From: Opitutus terrae PB90-1
GTDB lineage: Bacteria; Verrucomicrobiota; Verrucomicrobiia; Opitutales; Opitutaceae
NCBI RefSeq assembly: GCF_000019965.1
Contig: NC_010571.1
Coordinates: forward strand, 2,117,001-2,181,000
Length of the DNA stretch: 64,000 nucleotides
Direction: 5' to 3'
This document shows, one piece after another, positions 32,464 through 42,147 of this stretch (position 1 is its first letter; every line of letters starts with the position of its first letter). The position numbers were made by a program, and so were the translations under genes. The notes beneath the pieces were generated by a model. That model was given only the letters and a program-made list of their open reading frames with translations, searched no databases and had not been told where the DNA came from.

Positions 32464-34911
32464 TTACGCGCCGAGGGTGACCTCGACCTGCACGGCGGTG
32501 CGGCCGTCAGCCGGCGGTGTGAGCAGGTTGCCCGCGACCTTCCGGCCGTCGACGACGAGCGACTTCACGCCCTTCGACTTCCCCTTCGGGTTTTTCACCG
32601 TGATCGTGTAGGTGACGCCGCGGAATTTGCGGGTGACGCTAAAACCCGTCCAGGCCTTCGGCACGCACGGGTCGATCCGCAGACCCTCGAATTCCGGCCG
32701 CACGCCGAGGATGTACTGGCTGGCAACGACGAAGGACCAGGCACCGGTGCCGGTGAGCCACGAGTTCTTCGCTTCGCCGGGCGTGGGCGAGAACTGCGAC
32801 GCGGTCATCTGCGCGTAGACGTAAGGCTCCGAGCGGTAGACGTCGTGGTCCTTTTTCGCCGACGGGCAGATGCTGAGGTAGTAGTCGAGCGTGCGCTCGC
32901 CGTCGCCCTGCATCGCCCAACCGATGTGAATCCACGTGTTGTTGTGCGAGAACACGCCGGCGTTTTCCTTATAACCCGGCGGGTAGCTCGAGACCTCGCC
33001 GAGTTCGAGGTGATAGGTCGAGTAGGGCGGATACTGCAGCGCGCAGCCGAGGCCGGGCTTGTAGAGGTATTTTTCGACTGCCTGCAGCGCCTTCTTGGCG
33101 CGGCCGTTGGCCTGACCGGCGCCGCCGATCACACACCACGCCTGGCTCTCGATGTAGATTTTGCCTTCCTCGCACACCTTCGAGCCGACGGGCTTGCTCT
33201 CGGCGTCGAACGCGCGCGTATACCACGCGCCGTCCCACGCCTGCTCCTCGATCGTCTTCAGCATGTCGGCGTAGTAACCATCGACGCGCGTGGTGTCGTC
33301 GGACTTGCCGAGGAACCGATAAAGCGAAGCGAGATCGCGCGCGGCGTAGAGAAACAGGCCGGCGATCATGACCGACTCAGCCTTGGAGCCTTCGACGTCG
33401 CCCATGGTCTGGAATGACTCGTTCGGCTCCTTCGAGAAACAGTTCAGGTTGAGACAATCGTTCCAGTCGGCGTGGCCGATCAGTGGCAGTCCGTGCGGGC
33501 CGCGGTTGTTCAGCGTATAGCCGATCGAGGTCTCGATGTGGTGCAGCAGCGAGTCCTTCGAACCGGGCTTGTCGGCGTAGCCGCACGGTTCGTCGAGAAT
33601 CGTGGCGTCGCCGGTCTCGCGGATGTAGGCGCAGGTTGAGAGGACGAGCCAGAGCGGATCATCGTTGAAGTCGCCGCCGATGTCGGCGTTGCCCTTCTTC
33701 GTGAGCGGCTGGTATTGGTGATAACACGTGCCGTCGGAGAGCTGCGTCGACGCGATGTCGAGGATGCGCTGCCGGGCGCGCGCGGGCAGCAGGTGGACGA
33801 AGCCGAGGATGTCCTGGTTCGAATCGCGATAACCCATCCCGCGGCCGATGCCGGTTTCATAGCCGGAGGCGGAGCGCGAGAGGTTGAACGTCGCCATGCA
33901 CTGCACCTGATTCCAGGTATTGACCATCCGGCGCAGATGAGCGTTCGGCACGCTCGGCGCCTGATAGATTGAGAGCAAGTCGTCCCAACGCTGCTTCACC
34001 GCGGCGAACGATGCATCGATCGCCGAGAGGTCGGAGAATTTCTGCAGGATCTCGCGGCCCTTCGTCTTGTTGATCACGAACGGCGCGTCGAACTTCGGCA
34101 GGTCGCCCTGCTCGACGTAGGCGAGCACGAACGCGAACGTTTCCTCCGCGCCGGGCTTCAGGGTGAGATTGATCTGGTGCGCGCCGATCGGATTCCAACC
34201 GTAGGCGCGGCTGTTGGTGCACTTGCCAGTGAGGACCGCCTTGGGATCATGCAGTCCGTGGTGTACGCCGACGAACGCGTCGCGCGCGGTGTCGTAGCCG
34301 TTTACCTTCCGCGTGCAGCCAAAGAGCGTGTAGTGGTTCCGGCGCTCGCGATATTCGGTCTTGTGGTAAATCGCGCTGCCCTCGATCTCGACCTCGCCGA
34401 TCGAGTAGGTGCGCTGGTAATTGGTCATGTCGTTCAGTGCCTCGAACAGGCAGAACTCGACATACGAGAAGAGCGTGAGCCTTTGCGGCTGCTTTGTCTT
34501 GTTGCGGACCGAGACCTTCCAGACCTCGAGATTCTCGCCCGGCGGCACGAACATTAGTTGCTCGACCTCGACGCCGGCCTTCCGACCGGTGATGCGCGTG
34601 TAGCCGAGCCCGTGGCGGCATTCGAAGGCGTCGAGCTTCGCGCGCGTCGGCTTCCAGCCAGGATTCCAGATCACGTCGCCCTGCTTCACGTAGAGGAAGC
34701 GGCCGTCGTTATCCATCGGGTTGTTGTTGTAGCGATAGCGCGTGAGCCGGCGGAGCTTGGCGTCTTTCCAGAACGAATAGCCACCGGCGGTTTGCGTCAC
34801 GATGCCGAAGTAATCGTCCTGGCCGAGGTAGTTGAGCCACGGAAGCGGAGTGTCCGGGCGCGTGATCACGAACTCGCGTTGAGCATCGTCGAAGTAGCCG
34901 TAGGTAGCCAT
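32464..34911 (-). CDS. Cellobiose phosphorylase (GH94)
   Basis: 815 residues, the usual length for cellobiose phosphorylase. It follows the family closely from YGYFDDAQREFVITRPDTPLPWLNYLG through AGGYSFWKDAKLRRLTRYRYNN, SAIYHKTEYRERRNHY, ETGIGRGMGYRDSNQDILGFVHLLPARARQR, YHQYQPLTKKGN, FNDDPLWL, the catalytic segment HGLPLIGHADWNDCLNLNCF, GEVSSYPPGYKENAGVFSHNN, and NSWLTGTGAW. The general-acid Asp is in ADWNDC. It converts cellobiose and phosphate to glucose 1-phosphate and glucose in the cytoplasm; no signal peptide is present. It forms a minus-strand set with the second GH94 gene and the upstream mutarotase-like gene. Confidence 0.94.
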   Translation of the reverse strand: MATYGYFDDAQREFVITRPDTPLPWLNYLGQDDYFGIVTQTAGGYSFWKDAKLRRLTRYRYNNNPMDNDGRFLYVKQGDVIWNPGWKPTRAKLDAFECRHGLGYTRITGRKAGVEVEQLMFVPPGENLEVWKVSVRNKTKQPQRLTLFSYVEFCLFEALNDMTNYQRTYSIGEVEIEGSAIYHKTEYRERRNHYTLFGCTRKVNGYDTARDAFVGVHHGLHDPKAVLTGKCTNSRAYGWNPIGAHQINLTLKPGAEETFAFVLAYVEQGDLPKFDAPFVINKTKGREILQKFSDLSAIDASFAAVKQRWDDLLSIYQAPSVPNAHLRRMVNTWNQVQCMATFNLSRSASGYETGIGRGMGYRDSNQDILGFVHLLPARARQRILDIASTQLSDGTCYHQYQPLTKKGNADIGGDFNDDPLWLVLSTCAYIRETGDATILDEPCGYADKPGSKDSLLHHIETSIGYTLNNRGPHGLPLIGHADWNDCLNLNCFSKEPNESFQTMGDVEGSKAESVMIAGLFLYAARDLASLYRFLGKSDDTTRVDGYYADMLKTIEEQAWDGAWYTRAFDAESKPVGSKVCEEGKIYIESQAWCVIGGAGQANGRAKKALQAVEKYLYKPGLGCALQYPPYSTYHLELGEVSSYPPGYKENAGVFSHNNTWIHIGWAMQGDGERTLDYYLSICPSAKKDHDVYRSEPYVYAQMTASQFSPTPGEAKNSWLTGTGAWSFVVASQYILGVRPEFEGLRIDPCVPKAWTGFSVTRKFRGVTYTITVKNPKGKSKGVKSLVVDGRKVAGNLLTPPADGRTAVQVEVTLGA

Positions 34912-34978
34912 GGGAGAAGAGGAGAGTTTTGAGCGGGGGAGAGGACGGGGGTGAAGCGGCGATCGTTGAGTTTTTGGC

Positions 34979-35027
34979 GCCGAAAGCCGAGCGCCGAAAA
35001 TTGAGAACGGAAATTTCTGAATTGAGA
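34979..35027. repeat. Heptamer tract upstream of the cellobiose phosphorylase gene
   Basis: Seven consecutive 7-mers: GCCGAAA, GCCGAGC, GCCGAAA, ATTGAGA, ACGGAAA, TTTCTGA, ATTGAGA. It sits between the cellobiose phosphorylase start and the end of the mutarotase-like gene. Confidence 0.75.
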
Positions 35028-35037
35028 ACGTCGACTG

Positions 35038-35916
35038 CTACGCGTCCGCAGGTGGAGTTGCGGCGAGGAAGACCGAGCTGGCGCAGGCACCGGTGGCGTC
35101 GCCGCGAAGATAGGGGGTGAGTTGCTCTAGTTCGGCCAAGTCGTACTCCGGGCCGCCGACCCAGATCTGGCTGAGGTAATTCTTGTCGGGGGCGTCGTAA
35201 GTGGTGCCCTCGGTCGGCCCGGGGCGGAGCGAGAGCTGCCAGCCGCCGGGCCGGTCGACGGTGAGCGGTTGCGACGCGAACCCAACCTTGATGACCTTCT
35301 CGCCCGCGCGCAGCGTTGCCTGCGCCGTGTCGCACGTGAGGGCCGGATGCGGCAGAAAGCCGCTGCTGGCGGCGCCGTGCAGATTAACCTGCACCAAGCC
35401 GAGCGGCGCCTCGGGACTCTGGTGCAGCCGGGCGGTAGCAATGAACGGCAGATCGACCGCGATGACGTGCATGCCGAAGAGCTGGCGACCATCGTCGCGC
35501 CAGCGGGCGGTGCAGCGCAGGCCCTTGGCGGTCCACGCGTATTCGCGGGTGATCGCAGGGTAGGCAGGGTCCGAGCCGGGCAACCGCAGCGTGAGCGTAT
35601 CGCCCTCGGTTGAACTCGCGGCCGCTGCGGAATACTCCCATTGCGCCGGCGGGGGCCAGACCCAGTTGCTTTGTGGTCCCAGCCAGAAGCGATGTCCGCC
35701 TTGGTTGGGCCAGGGCGACTGCGCGCTCGGGAGCACGTGCGGATAGGGCGCGTTCAGCAAGTTGCGCGAACCGTCCAGCGCACCGAGATAAATCAACCGT
35801 GCCCGAGTGGTGGTCACGACGGCGAGCGCGCGCCCGAGTGCGGCTTGCCACGAGGGCTCGCCACGCCAAACGGTTGGTTGCCAGGCGGCGGAAAGGGGGA
35901 CGGGAAGAGACGTCAT
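35038..35916 (-). CDS. Galactose-mutarotase-like fold protein (DUF4380-like), cytoplasmic
   Basis: 292 residues from the ATG at 35916 (MTSLPVPLSAAWQPTVWRGE). The series ARLIYLGALDGSRNLLN, WPNQGGHRFWLGPQSNWVWPPPAQWEYS, LRLPGSDPAYPAITREYAW, LGLVQVNL and GWQLSLRPG resembles DUF4380/aldose-1-epimerase-like beta-sandwich proteins. It has no signal peptide. It lies upstream of two disaccharide phosphorylases and may isomerise or bind their sugar products; a true epimerase activity is unproven. Confidence 0.7.
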   Translation of the reverse strand: MTSLPVPLSAAWQPTVWRGEPSWQAALGRALAVVTTTRARLIYLGALDGSRNLLNAPYPHVLPSAQSPWPNQGGHRFWLGPQSNWVWPPPAQWEYSAAAASSTEGDTLTLRLPGSDPAYPAITREYAWTAKGLRCTARWRDDGRQLFGMHVIAVDLPFIATARLHQSPEAPLGLVQVNLHGAASSGFLPHPALTCDTAQATLRAGEKVIKVGFASQPLTVDRPGGWQLSLRPGPTEGTTYDAPDKNYLSQIWVGGPEYDLAELEQLTPYLRGDATGACASSVFLAATPPADA

Positions 35917-36209
35917 GAAGAACCCAAGCAACGGGGACGCCAGAATGGGCCCCGGTTCGATCTGGGGTGAGAACGACGCGCCGCAAAGACAAAAGCTGCT
36001 CTCGACAATAGGGTGAAACGAACTTGCTGCGGGCGCTGGCGGTCGTTCCGCCACGCGCGTCCGCACGCGGGAGTGCGATCCCGGCGTCCGAGTTAGGGCC
36101 GATGGATCGCAAAAAGCAGGCGCGACTTGGGCGCGGGTTTTCGTCTAAACTTAATGCCGCCCGGAGCCGAAGCGTAGAGCAGACCCTTCAGGCGCGACCC
36201 GTCGCTGCC

Positions 36210-39200
36210 ATGTTCTCCAACTCGAGCCGGACCTTCAGTGGCCGCAAGCGGTGGCTTGTGGCGGGGGCGGCGCTCGCGCTGTTCATGATCGTGCCGGCTG
36301 AATTGGCGGGGGAGGGGGCTTCGCCGCAGCCGGGGCCCAATGTGGTCGCGGGCAAACGGGTGCTCACCAGTTTCGAACAGATCTGGCAACTCCCGGAGGC
36401 GGAGCAGCGGGCGTGGCATCCGGTGAAGTTGAACTACGTCGTCTACTACTACGACCCGCTATGGATGGCGCTGTGGGGACGCGCGGGCGAATCGGACAGC
36501 TATCTTTCGCTCGGCGCGAAAGTTTTTCCGATCAAGGCCGGCCAGCGAATCCTGGTCGAGGGCGCGATGCAGCCGTCACGCGGCATGCGGGTGGAGGATC
36601 CGAAGGTGACGGTGCTGGACGAGGCGGTGCCACTCGTGCCGCTGGGCACGGCGGGCGAGGTGGCGAGTACGGAGCGCTTCAACAAACGGCTGGTGGTGAT
36701 CGAGGGATTGGTCGATCGGCAGGTGGCTCGCGATGCGAATCACCTGGAAATGTATTTGATCGCCGAGGGCCGTGTGGTGCTGGCGCAGCTGTTGTTGAAT
36801 AACGAGGTGCCGACGCCGCAGTTGAAAGGCACGGTGGTGCGGGCCACAGGCGTGTATTTTGCGCGAAGCGAACCGGACTGGCCGGGGCCGAAGATCGAGC
36901 TTTGGGTGCAACGTCCGGAAGACGTGGTGGCCGTCAGCACGCTGGAGCGCGACCCGCGGTTCGCGGCGCCACTGCGGGCGTTGGCGGACCTCGGCGGGGC
37001 GGCCGCGCGGCAGGATGTGCACGTGGCGGGAGTCGTCGTCGCACAGGATCCCGGCAAAACGATCACGATCCGCGAGGGCGCGCACTCGCTGGTGCTGCAC
37101 ACCCCGCAAACGCTGACCTTCCGGTCAGGCGAGGAGGTCGAGGCGATCGGCTGGCCGGAGCGCGAGGGCGACAGCTGGGTGCTGCGACGCGCGACGGTGC
37201 GCGGGGTGCGGACCACCTGCACGACGGTGAGCCAGCTCTGGGCCTTGCCCGACGCGGAGAAAACGAAATGGCATCCCGTGCGGATCGATCTGCTCGTCTA
37301 CTATTTTGATCCGGATTGGAAGGCGTTGTGGGGGCAGGTGGGCGACAGCGACGAGTTCCTCTCGCTCGGCAGCAAGGATTTCGCGCTCAAGCCGGGCCAG
37401 CGCATTCGCATCGAGGGGCTCGTGCGGCCGGCGGACGGCATCGTCGTCGAGGAGCCGCGGGTCACCGTGTTGCAGGAGTCGGTGCCACTCGTCGCGCTGG
37501 AGACACAAGGGCGGATCGGGGACACGGACCAGCTGAACAAACACTGGGTCGTGCTCGAGGGCTATGTGGATCGCCAGCAGGTGCGCGGCGTCGGCCATGT
37601 GGACCTTGATCTGATCGTCGAGGGGCGGCTGGTCGTCTGCCGGCTGCTGCTGCCGGCGGGCAAGGAGACCCCGACGTGGGAGGGCGCGATGGTGCGGGCG
37701 AGCGGCGTGTATTCTGCGACGCAGGATCCCGCAGGTTCGGTGCCGAGCCTTGAGTTGTGGACGCCAGGCCCGGATCACCTCAAGGTGATCGGCCACATCG
37801 ACAGCGATGCCCGGTTCGATCGGCCCGCGACGCCGATCGATCGGTTGGCGCAGGTCGATCAAAGCACGATGGTGCGCATCGTGGGCGTCGCGCGCACCCA
37901 GCAGCCCGGGAAACTCGTCACCGTGCGCGACGAAACCGGACAGCTCAACGTCGCCACGCTGCAGTCGCGTTCGCTGCGTTTGGGGGAGCAGGTCGAGGCA
38001 ATCGGGTATCCGCGGCTCGAGGGAGAACAGATGAGTTTGCGCGACGGATTGGTTCGACCCTCGCGTGCGGCACCGGCGCCGCCGGTGGCCGGCCTGCCGC
38101 AGCTGCGCCTCGCGGACCAGTTGCGCGAGTTGCAGCCGGAGGAGGCGGGGAGGGGCTATCCGGTGCATCTCTCAGGGGTCGTCACTTGGGCGCGGCCCAA
38201 TGCGGAGTTCTTCTATGTGCGCGACGTGAGCGGCGGGGTGTGCGTGTTCCGTCCGCCGGACAGCCACGTGTCGATGTTTGCGGGAACGAAGGTGGAGGTG
38301 TTTGGCGTGTCGGCCACGGGGCGGTTTACACCCGTGGTGTTGGCGTCCATTGTCCAGACCTCCGCCTCGATCGAGTTGCCCGAGGCGCCGCAGGTGACGC
38401 TCGAACAGGCGTTGACCGGCGTGGAGGAAGCCCAGTGGGTCAGCATGCGGGGCTACGTGCGCGCGGTGACGCCCGAGGCTCCCTGGGTGCGGCTCGAGAT
38501 GACTGCGTCGGGAGGCGAATTTCACGCCTTGATGCCGCCGCACGATCTGACCGCGAAATTGGTGGGCGCGGTGGTGCGGGTACGCGGTGTGTGCAGCGCG
38601 ATCACCAACGACAAGCGGCAGCTGACCGGCATTCGCGTGTGGGTGCCGTCGTATCGCTATGTCGACATTGAAGACGCGGCGCCGAGCGATCCGTTCGCCT
38701 TCCCGGAACGCTCGATCGCGAGCCTGCGGCAATTTAATTCGCTCGAGGCGCTGAATCGCCGCGTGCGCGTATCGGGCACGGTAAGCCACCAATCGCCGGG
38801 CCGGCTGATCTACCTCCAGGACGAAACGGAAGGGCTGCTGGCGTTGAGCCGGGATCAGACTCGGCTGGAGCCGGGCGATCACGTCGAAGTGGTGGGTTTT
38901 CCCGGTCGGGAGAACCGCCGCGTGGTGTTGCGCGAAGCGGTGTTTCGGCGGACGGGCCCGGGGACCGAGCCGGTGCCGGTGCCATGGCGCGCGCGGGCGA
39001 TGTTCCACGAGGAATTGGACGGTCGGCTGGTGCGAGTCGAGGCACAGTTGCTCGATGTCGGCTCGTCGTCGAACGGCGTGCGGCTGCTCAACCAGCGGGA
39101 TCAGGTGCTTTTCGAAGCGGTGCTCGAATCGCAGCGGGAGGTGCCGAGCGCGTGGGTACCGCGCAGCCGCGTGGCGCTGACCGGAGTCTACCAAATCCAG

Positions 39201-40568
39201 TTCGATGAATATCGGCGACCACAGGCGGTGCGGCTGCTCCTGCGCCGGCCCGGCGACGTGACGATTCTCGAGCGGCCCTCGTGGCTCACCGTGCGGCGCG
39301 TGCTCGCCGTCACCGGCGTGCTGGTGATCGTGGTGCTGCTGGGCTTCGCGCGGGTGATGGCGTTGCGTCGCCGGGTGCGGCACCAGACGGGCATCATCAA
39401 GGAACAGGAGGAGAGCGAACGCGCGGCGCGGCTCGAAGCGGCGCTGGCGCGGGCGTCGAAGCTGGAATCGCTCGGCGTGCTCGCCGGTGGCATCGCGCAC
39501 GATTTCAATAATTTGCTCACGGTGATCATGGGCAATCTGTCGCTCGCGAAGATCGACCCGAAGATCGAGCCCGACACGGTGCGCTGCCTGAGCGAGAGCG
39601 AGCGCGCGGCGGCGCGGGCGCGCGACCTGACGCAGCAGCTGCTGACCTTCGCCAAGGGCGGCGAGCCGATGCGCATGCCGACGCGGCTGCCGGACCTCGT
39701 GCGCGAGGCCGCGCAGTTTGCGCTGCACGGCGCGAAGGTGCGCTGCGACTACCAAATCGCCTCCGATCTCTGGCCGGCCAGCGTGGATCGAGGGCAGATC
39801 GCGCAGGTGGTGCACAACATCGTGATCAACGCGAACCAGGCGATGCCCACGGGCGGACGCATCGAGATCGGGCTGCAGAATGAAATGGTGTTGGAACCGC
39901 GGTCAGGACTGGAGCCGGGCCGGTATGTGCGGATGACGGTTGCCGACTCCGGCGCGGGCATTCCGGCAGAAACCTTGGGGCGGATTTTCGAGCCCTACTA
40001 TTCGACGAAACCACAGGGCACCGGGCTGGGCCTCGCGACCGTTTACTCCATCGTCCGCCGTCACGAGGGGCACATCGAAGTTCGCTCGATCGTCGGCGAA
40101 GGCACGACGTTCACGACCTGGCTGCCGGCGGCGACGGTCCCGATGGCGGCCAAGGCTCCGGAGGAGAGCACGCGCCCGCGAGCCTCGCGAGTGTTGCTCA
40201 TGGACGACGATGCCGCGATCCGGCTGCTCGGGACGACCATTCTCAAGAAAGCGGGTTATGACGTAACGGCGGTCAGTGACGGTGCCGCCGCGGTGAGCGA
40301 GTATGCGGCGGCGGCTGCCGCCGGCCGGTCGTACGATCTGGTCGTGCTCGACCTGACGGTGCCGGGGGCGATGGGCGGAGTGGAGGCGATGGCGAAACTC
40401 AAGGAAATGAATCCGCAGGTGCGGGCGATTGTCTCGAGCGGCTACTCCAGCGACCCGATCATGGCCAACTACCAGGCGCATGGGTTTCGGGCGCGGGTGC
40501 CGAAGCCCTATCTGGCCAGTGATTTGATCTCCGCGGTGAGGGCCGTGCTGGAAGCACCTGCCGGGTGA
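36210..40568 (+). CDS. Hybrid sensor histidine kinase with internally duplicated ~1030-residue sensor
   Basis: 1452 residues from MFSNSSRTFSGRKRWLVAGAALALF at 36210, a likely signal anchor (ATGs at 36102 and earlier are possible). The extracytoplasmic part has two ~295-residue tandem copies: IWQLPEAEQRAWHPVKLNYV matches LWALPDAEKTKWHPVRIDLL, and VLDEAVPLVPL matches VLQESVPLVAL. Two further OB-like beta units follow (PVHLSGVVTWARPNAEFFYV and RVRVSGTVSHQSPGRLIYL). A membrane helix (VLAVTGVLVIVVLLGFARVMAL) leads to a coiled linker and HisKA with His1097 in GGIAHDFNNLLTVIMGNL. An ATPase domain (GTGLGLATVYSIVRRH) and a C-terminal receiver with Asp1381 (VVLDLTVPGAMGG) complete it. Adjacent sugar genes suggest a carbohydrate signal. 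No DNA-binding output is in the protein. Confidence 0.93.
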   Translation: MFSNSSRTFSGRKRWLVAGAALALFMIVPAELAGEGASPQPGPNVVAGKRVLTSFEQIWQLPEAEQRAWHPVKLNYVVYYYDPLWMALWGRAGESDSYLSLGAKVFPIKAGQRILVEGAMQPSRGMRVEDPKVTVLDEAVPLVPLGTAGEVASTERFNKRLVVIEGLVDRQVARDANHLEMYLIAEGRVVLAQLLLNNEVPTPQLKGTVVRATGVYFARSEPDWPGPKIELWVQRPEDVVAVSTLERDPRFAAPLRALADLGGAAARQDVHVAGVVVAQDPGKTITIREGAHSLVLHTPQTLTFRSGEEVEAIGWPEREGDSWVLRRATVRGVRTTCTTVSQLWALPDAEKTKWHPVRIDLLVYYFDPDWKALWGQVGDSDEFLSLGSKDFALKPGQRIRIEGLVRPADGIVVEEPRVTVLQESVPLVALETQGRIGDTDQLNKHWVVLEGYVDRQQVRGVGHVDLDLIVEGRLVVCRLLLPAGKETPTWEGAMVRASGVYSATQDPAGSVPSLELWTPGPDHLKVIGHIDSDARFDRPATPIDRLAQVDQSTMVRIVGVARTQQPGKLVTVRDETGQLNVATLQSRSLRLGEQVEAIGYPRLEGEQMSLRDGLVRPSRAAPAPPVAGLPQLRLADQLRELQPEEAGRGYPVHLSGVVTWARPNAEFFYVRDVSGGVCVFRPPDSHVSMFAGTKVEVFGVSATGRFTPVVLASIVQTSASIELPEAPQVTLEQALTGVEEAQWVSMRGYVRAVTPEAPWVRLEMTASGGEFHALMPPHDLTAKLVGAVVRVRGVCSAITNDKRQLTGIRVWVPSYRYVDIEDAAPSDPFAFPERSIASLRQFNSLEALNRRVRVSGTVSHQSPGRLIYLQDETEGLLALSRDQTRLEPGDHVEVVGFPGRENRRVVLREAVFRRTGPGTEPVPVPWRARAMFHEELDGRLVRVEAQLLDVGSSSNGVRLLNQRDQVLFEAVLESQREVPSAWVPRSRVALTGVYQIQFDEYRRPQAVRLLLRRPGDVTILERPSWLTVRRVLAVTGVLVIVVLLGFARVMALRRRVRHQTGIIKEQEESERAARLEAALARASKLESLGVLAGGIAHDFNNLLTVIMGNLSLAKIDPKIEPDTVRCLSESERAAARARDLTQQLLTFAKGGEPMRMPTRLPDLVREAAQFALHGAKVRCDYQIASDLWPASVDRGQIAQVVHNIVINANQAMPTGGRIEIGLQNEMVLEPRSGLEPGRYVRMTVADSGAGIPAETLGRIFEPYYSTKPQGTGLGLATVYSIVRRHEGHIEVRSIVGEGTTFTTWLPAATVPMAAKAPEESTRPRASRVLLMDDDAAIRLLGTTILKKAGYDVTAVSDGAAAVSEYAAAAAAGRSYDLVVLDLTVPGAMGGVEAMAKLKEMNPQVRAIVSSGYSSDPIMANYQAHGFRARVPKPYLASDLISAVRAVLEAPAG

Positions 40569-40701
40569 ACGCGGCCGGCCGGCGCGGGCCCAGTTAATGG
40601 GAGAAACGCGGTTGGAGCGCGAGTGATGCTGCCTAGTAATTTAAGGCTAAATCTTTCTTTGCTTTGCCGCGCGTTTTCTGGTTACCGTGCCCGCCAAGCT
40701 C

Positions 40702-42147
40702 ATGGCCCGCCCCCGCCAGATCGCATGTACTCCGACTCGGCCGGTTCTCCGGCGGGCGCGGTGGGCGGGAGCGTTGCTCGTGGCCCTCCTGGCGGGGCGA
40801 CTGGCCACGGCGACGGTCGACGCCGCCGAGCGTGAGCCGCGCGGGCGGATTCACGTCACCTATTGGGAAAAATGGGTCGGACCGGAAGAGGCGGCGACGC
40901 GCGCGGTCGTCGAGGCGTTTAATCGCTCGCAGGATCGAATTACCGTCGAGTATTTCGTGCAGAACCCGGTCGATCGAAAGACCATTGTGGCGGCCGCGGG
41001 TGGAGATCCGCCGGACGTGGCCGGACTCTGGATCCAGAACATCGCCTCGTTTGCGGACGCGGAGGCGCTGACGCCGCTCGACGATTTCATTCGGCGCGAC
41101 GGGATGACGGTCGAGCAGTGGTTGAGCCGCTACTATCCCGTCTACGCGCGGATGGTGCAGCATGGCGGGCACGTGTATGCGGGGATCAGCACGCCGGCGA
41201 CGATCGCGCTGCATTGGAACAAGACGCTTTTCCGCGAAGCGGGGCTCGATCCCGAGCGGCCGCCGCGCACGATCCAGGAGCTCGATGAGTTCGCGCGGCG
41301 CTTGACGAAGCGCGATCCGAAGACTGGCGAGTTGTTGCAGGTTGGGTTCCTGCCGCAGGAGCCGGGCTGGTGGCCGTGGATTTTCTGTCGCTGGTTTGGC
41401 GGCCGATTGTTCGACGGCGACAAGATCACGCTGGCGACCGATCCGCGCAATGTCGCCGCGATGGAATGGGTGGCGAGCTACACGCGCGCGCTGGGCCGGG
41501 ATGCGGTGACGTCGTTCGCGTCGGGGTTCGCCGGTCAGTGGGCGTCGCCGCAGTCCGGGTTTTTTAGCGGGAAGGTCGCGATGATTTTCCAGGGCGTGTG
41601 GTTCAACAACTACATCCGGCAATACAAGCCCGGGCTGGACTACGGCGTGGCGCCGGCCTGGCCCGCGGCGGTGCCGGGCATCGAGGATTTCGCGATGGCC
41701 GAGGCGGACATGCTGGTGATTCCGCGCGGAGCGAAACATCCGGAAGCTGCGTGGGAGTTCGTGAAATACATGAACTCGGCCAATCCGCGGGCGCAGAGCC
41801 GCGAGGAACTGCAGGGAATGGAACTGCTGTGTTTCCTGCAGGAGAAAAACTCCGCGCTGCGCGAGTGGAGCCCGTATTTTGCCGGGCACCATCCGCATCC
41901 GCGAATCGATGTGTTTCGCCGGCTGTCGGCGAGCCCGCACGCCGAGTTCGTGCCCGACATGGGAATCTGGACCGAGTATGAGCGCGAGGTGCTGGCGGCG
42001 TTTGCGGAAGTTCGGCTGCTGATGGCCCCGCCGCAGCAGGCGCTCGAGCAGGCTCAGGCGCGGCTGCAGAAAAGCTGGGATCGACATTTCCGCAGCCTGG
42101 CCCGGCACGGCCAGCCGCTGCCACCAAGCACGGGGGCGACGCCATGA
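40702..42147 (+). CDS. Sugar ABC transporter substrate-binding protein
   Basis: 481 residues from the ATG at 40702 (a GTG at 40687 is also in frame). The N-terminal signal peptide is Arg-rich, with a hydrophobic core (WAGALLVALLAGRLATATVDAAE). The mature part begins HVTYWEKWVGPEEAATRAVVEAFNRSQDRITVEYF, typical of family 1 (MalE/UgpB-like) binding proteins, with GDPPDVAGLW and GKVAMIFQGVWFN. It overlaps the first permease gene (ATGA). The likely ligand is an oligosaccharide from the adjacent GH2/GH31 pathway. No ATPase gene is in the operon, so a shared MsmK-type ATPase elsewhere is expected. Confidence 0.92.
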   Translation: MARPRQIACTPTRPVLRRARWAGALLVALLAGRLATATVDAAEREPRGRIHVTYWEKWVGPEEAATRAVVEAFNRSQDRITVEYFVQNPVDRKTIVAAAGGDPPDVAGLWIQNIASFADAEALTPLDDFIRRDGMTVEQWLSRYYPVYARMVQHGGHVYAGISTPATIALHWNKTLFREAGLDPERPPRTIQELDEFARRLTKRDPKTGELLQVGFLPQEPGWWPWIFCRWFGGRLFDGDKITLATDPRNVAAMEWVASYTRALGRDAVTSFASGFAGQWASPQSGFFSGKVAMIFQGVWFNNYIRQYKPGLDYGVAPAWPAAVPGIEDFAMAEADMLVIPRGAKHPEAAWEFVKYMNSANPRAQSREELQGMELLCFLQEKNSALREWSPYFAGHHPHPRIDVFRRLSASPHAEFVPDMGIWTEYEREVLAAFAEVRLLMAPPQQALEQAQARLQKSWDRHFRSLARHGQPLPPSTGATP

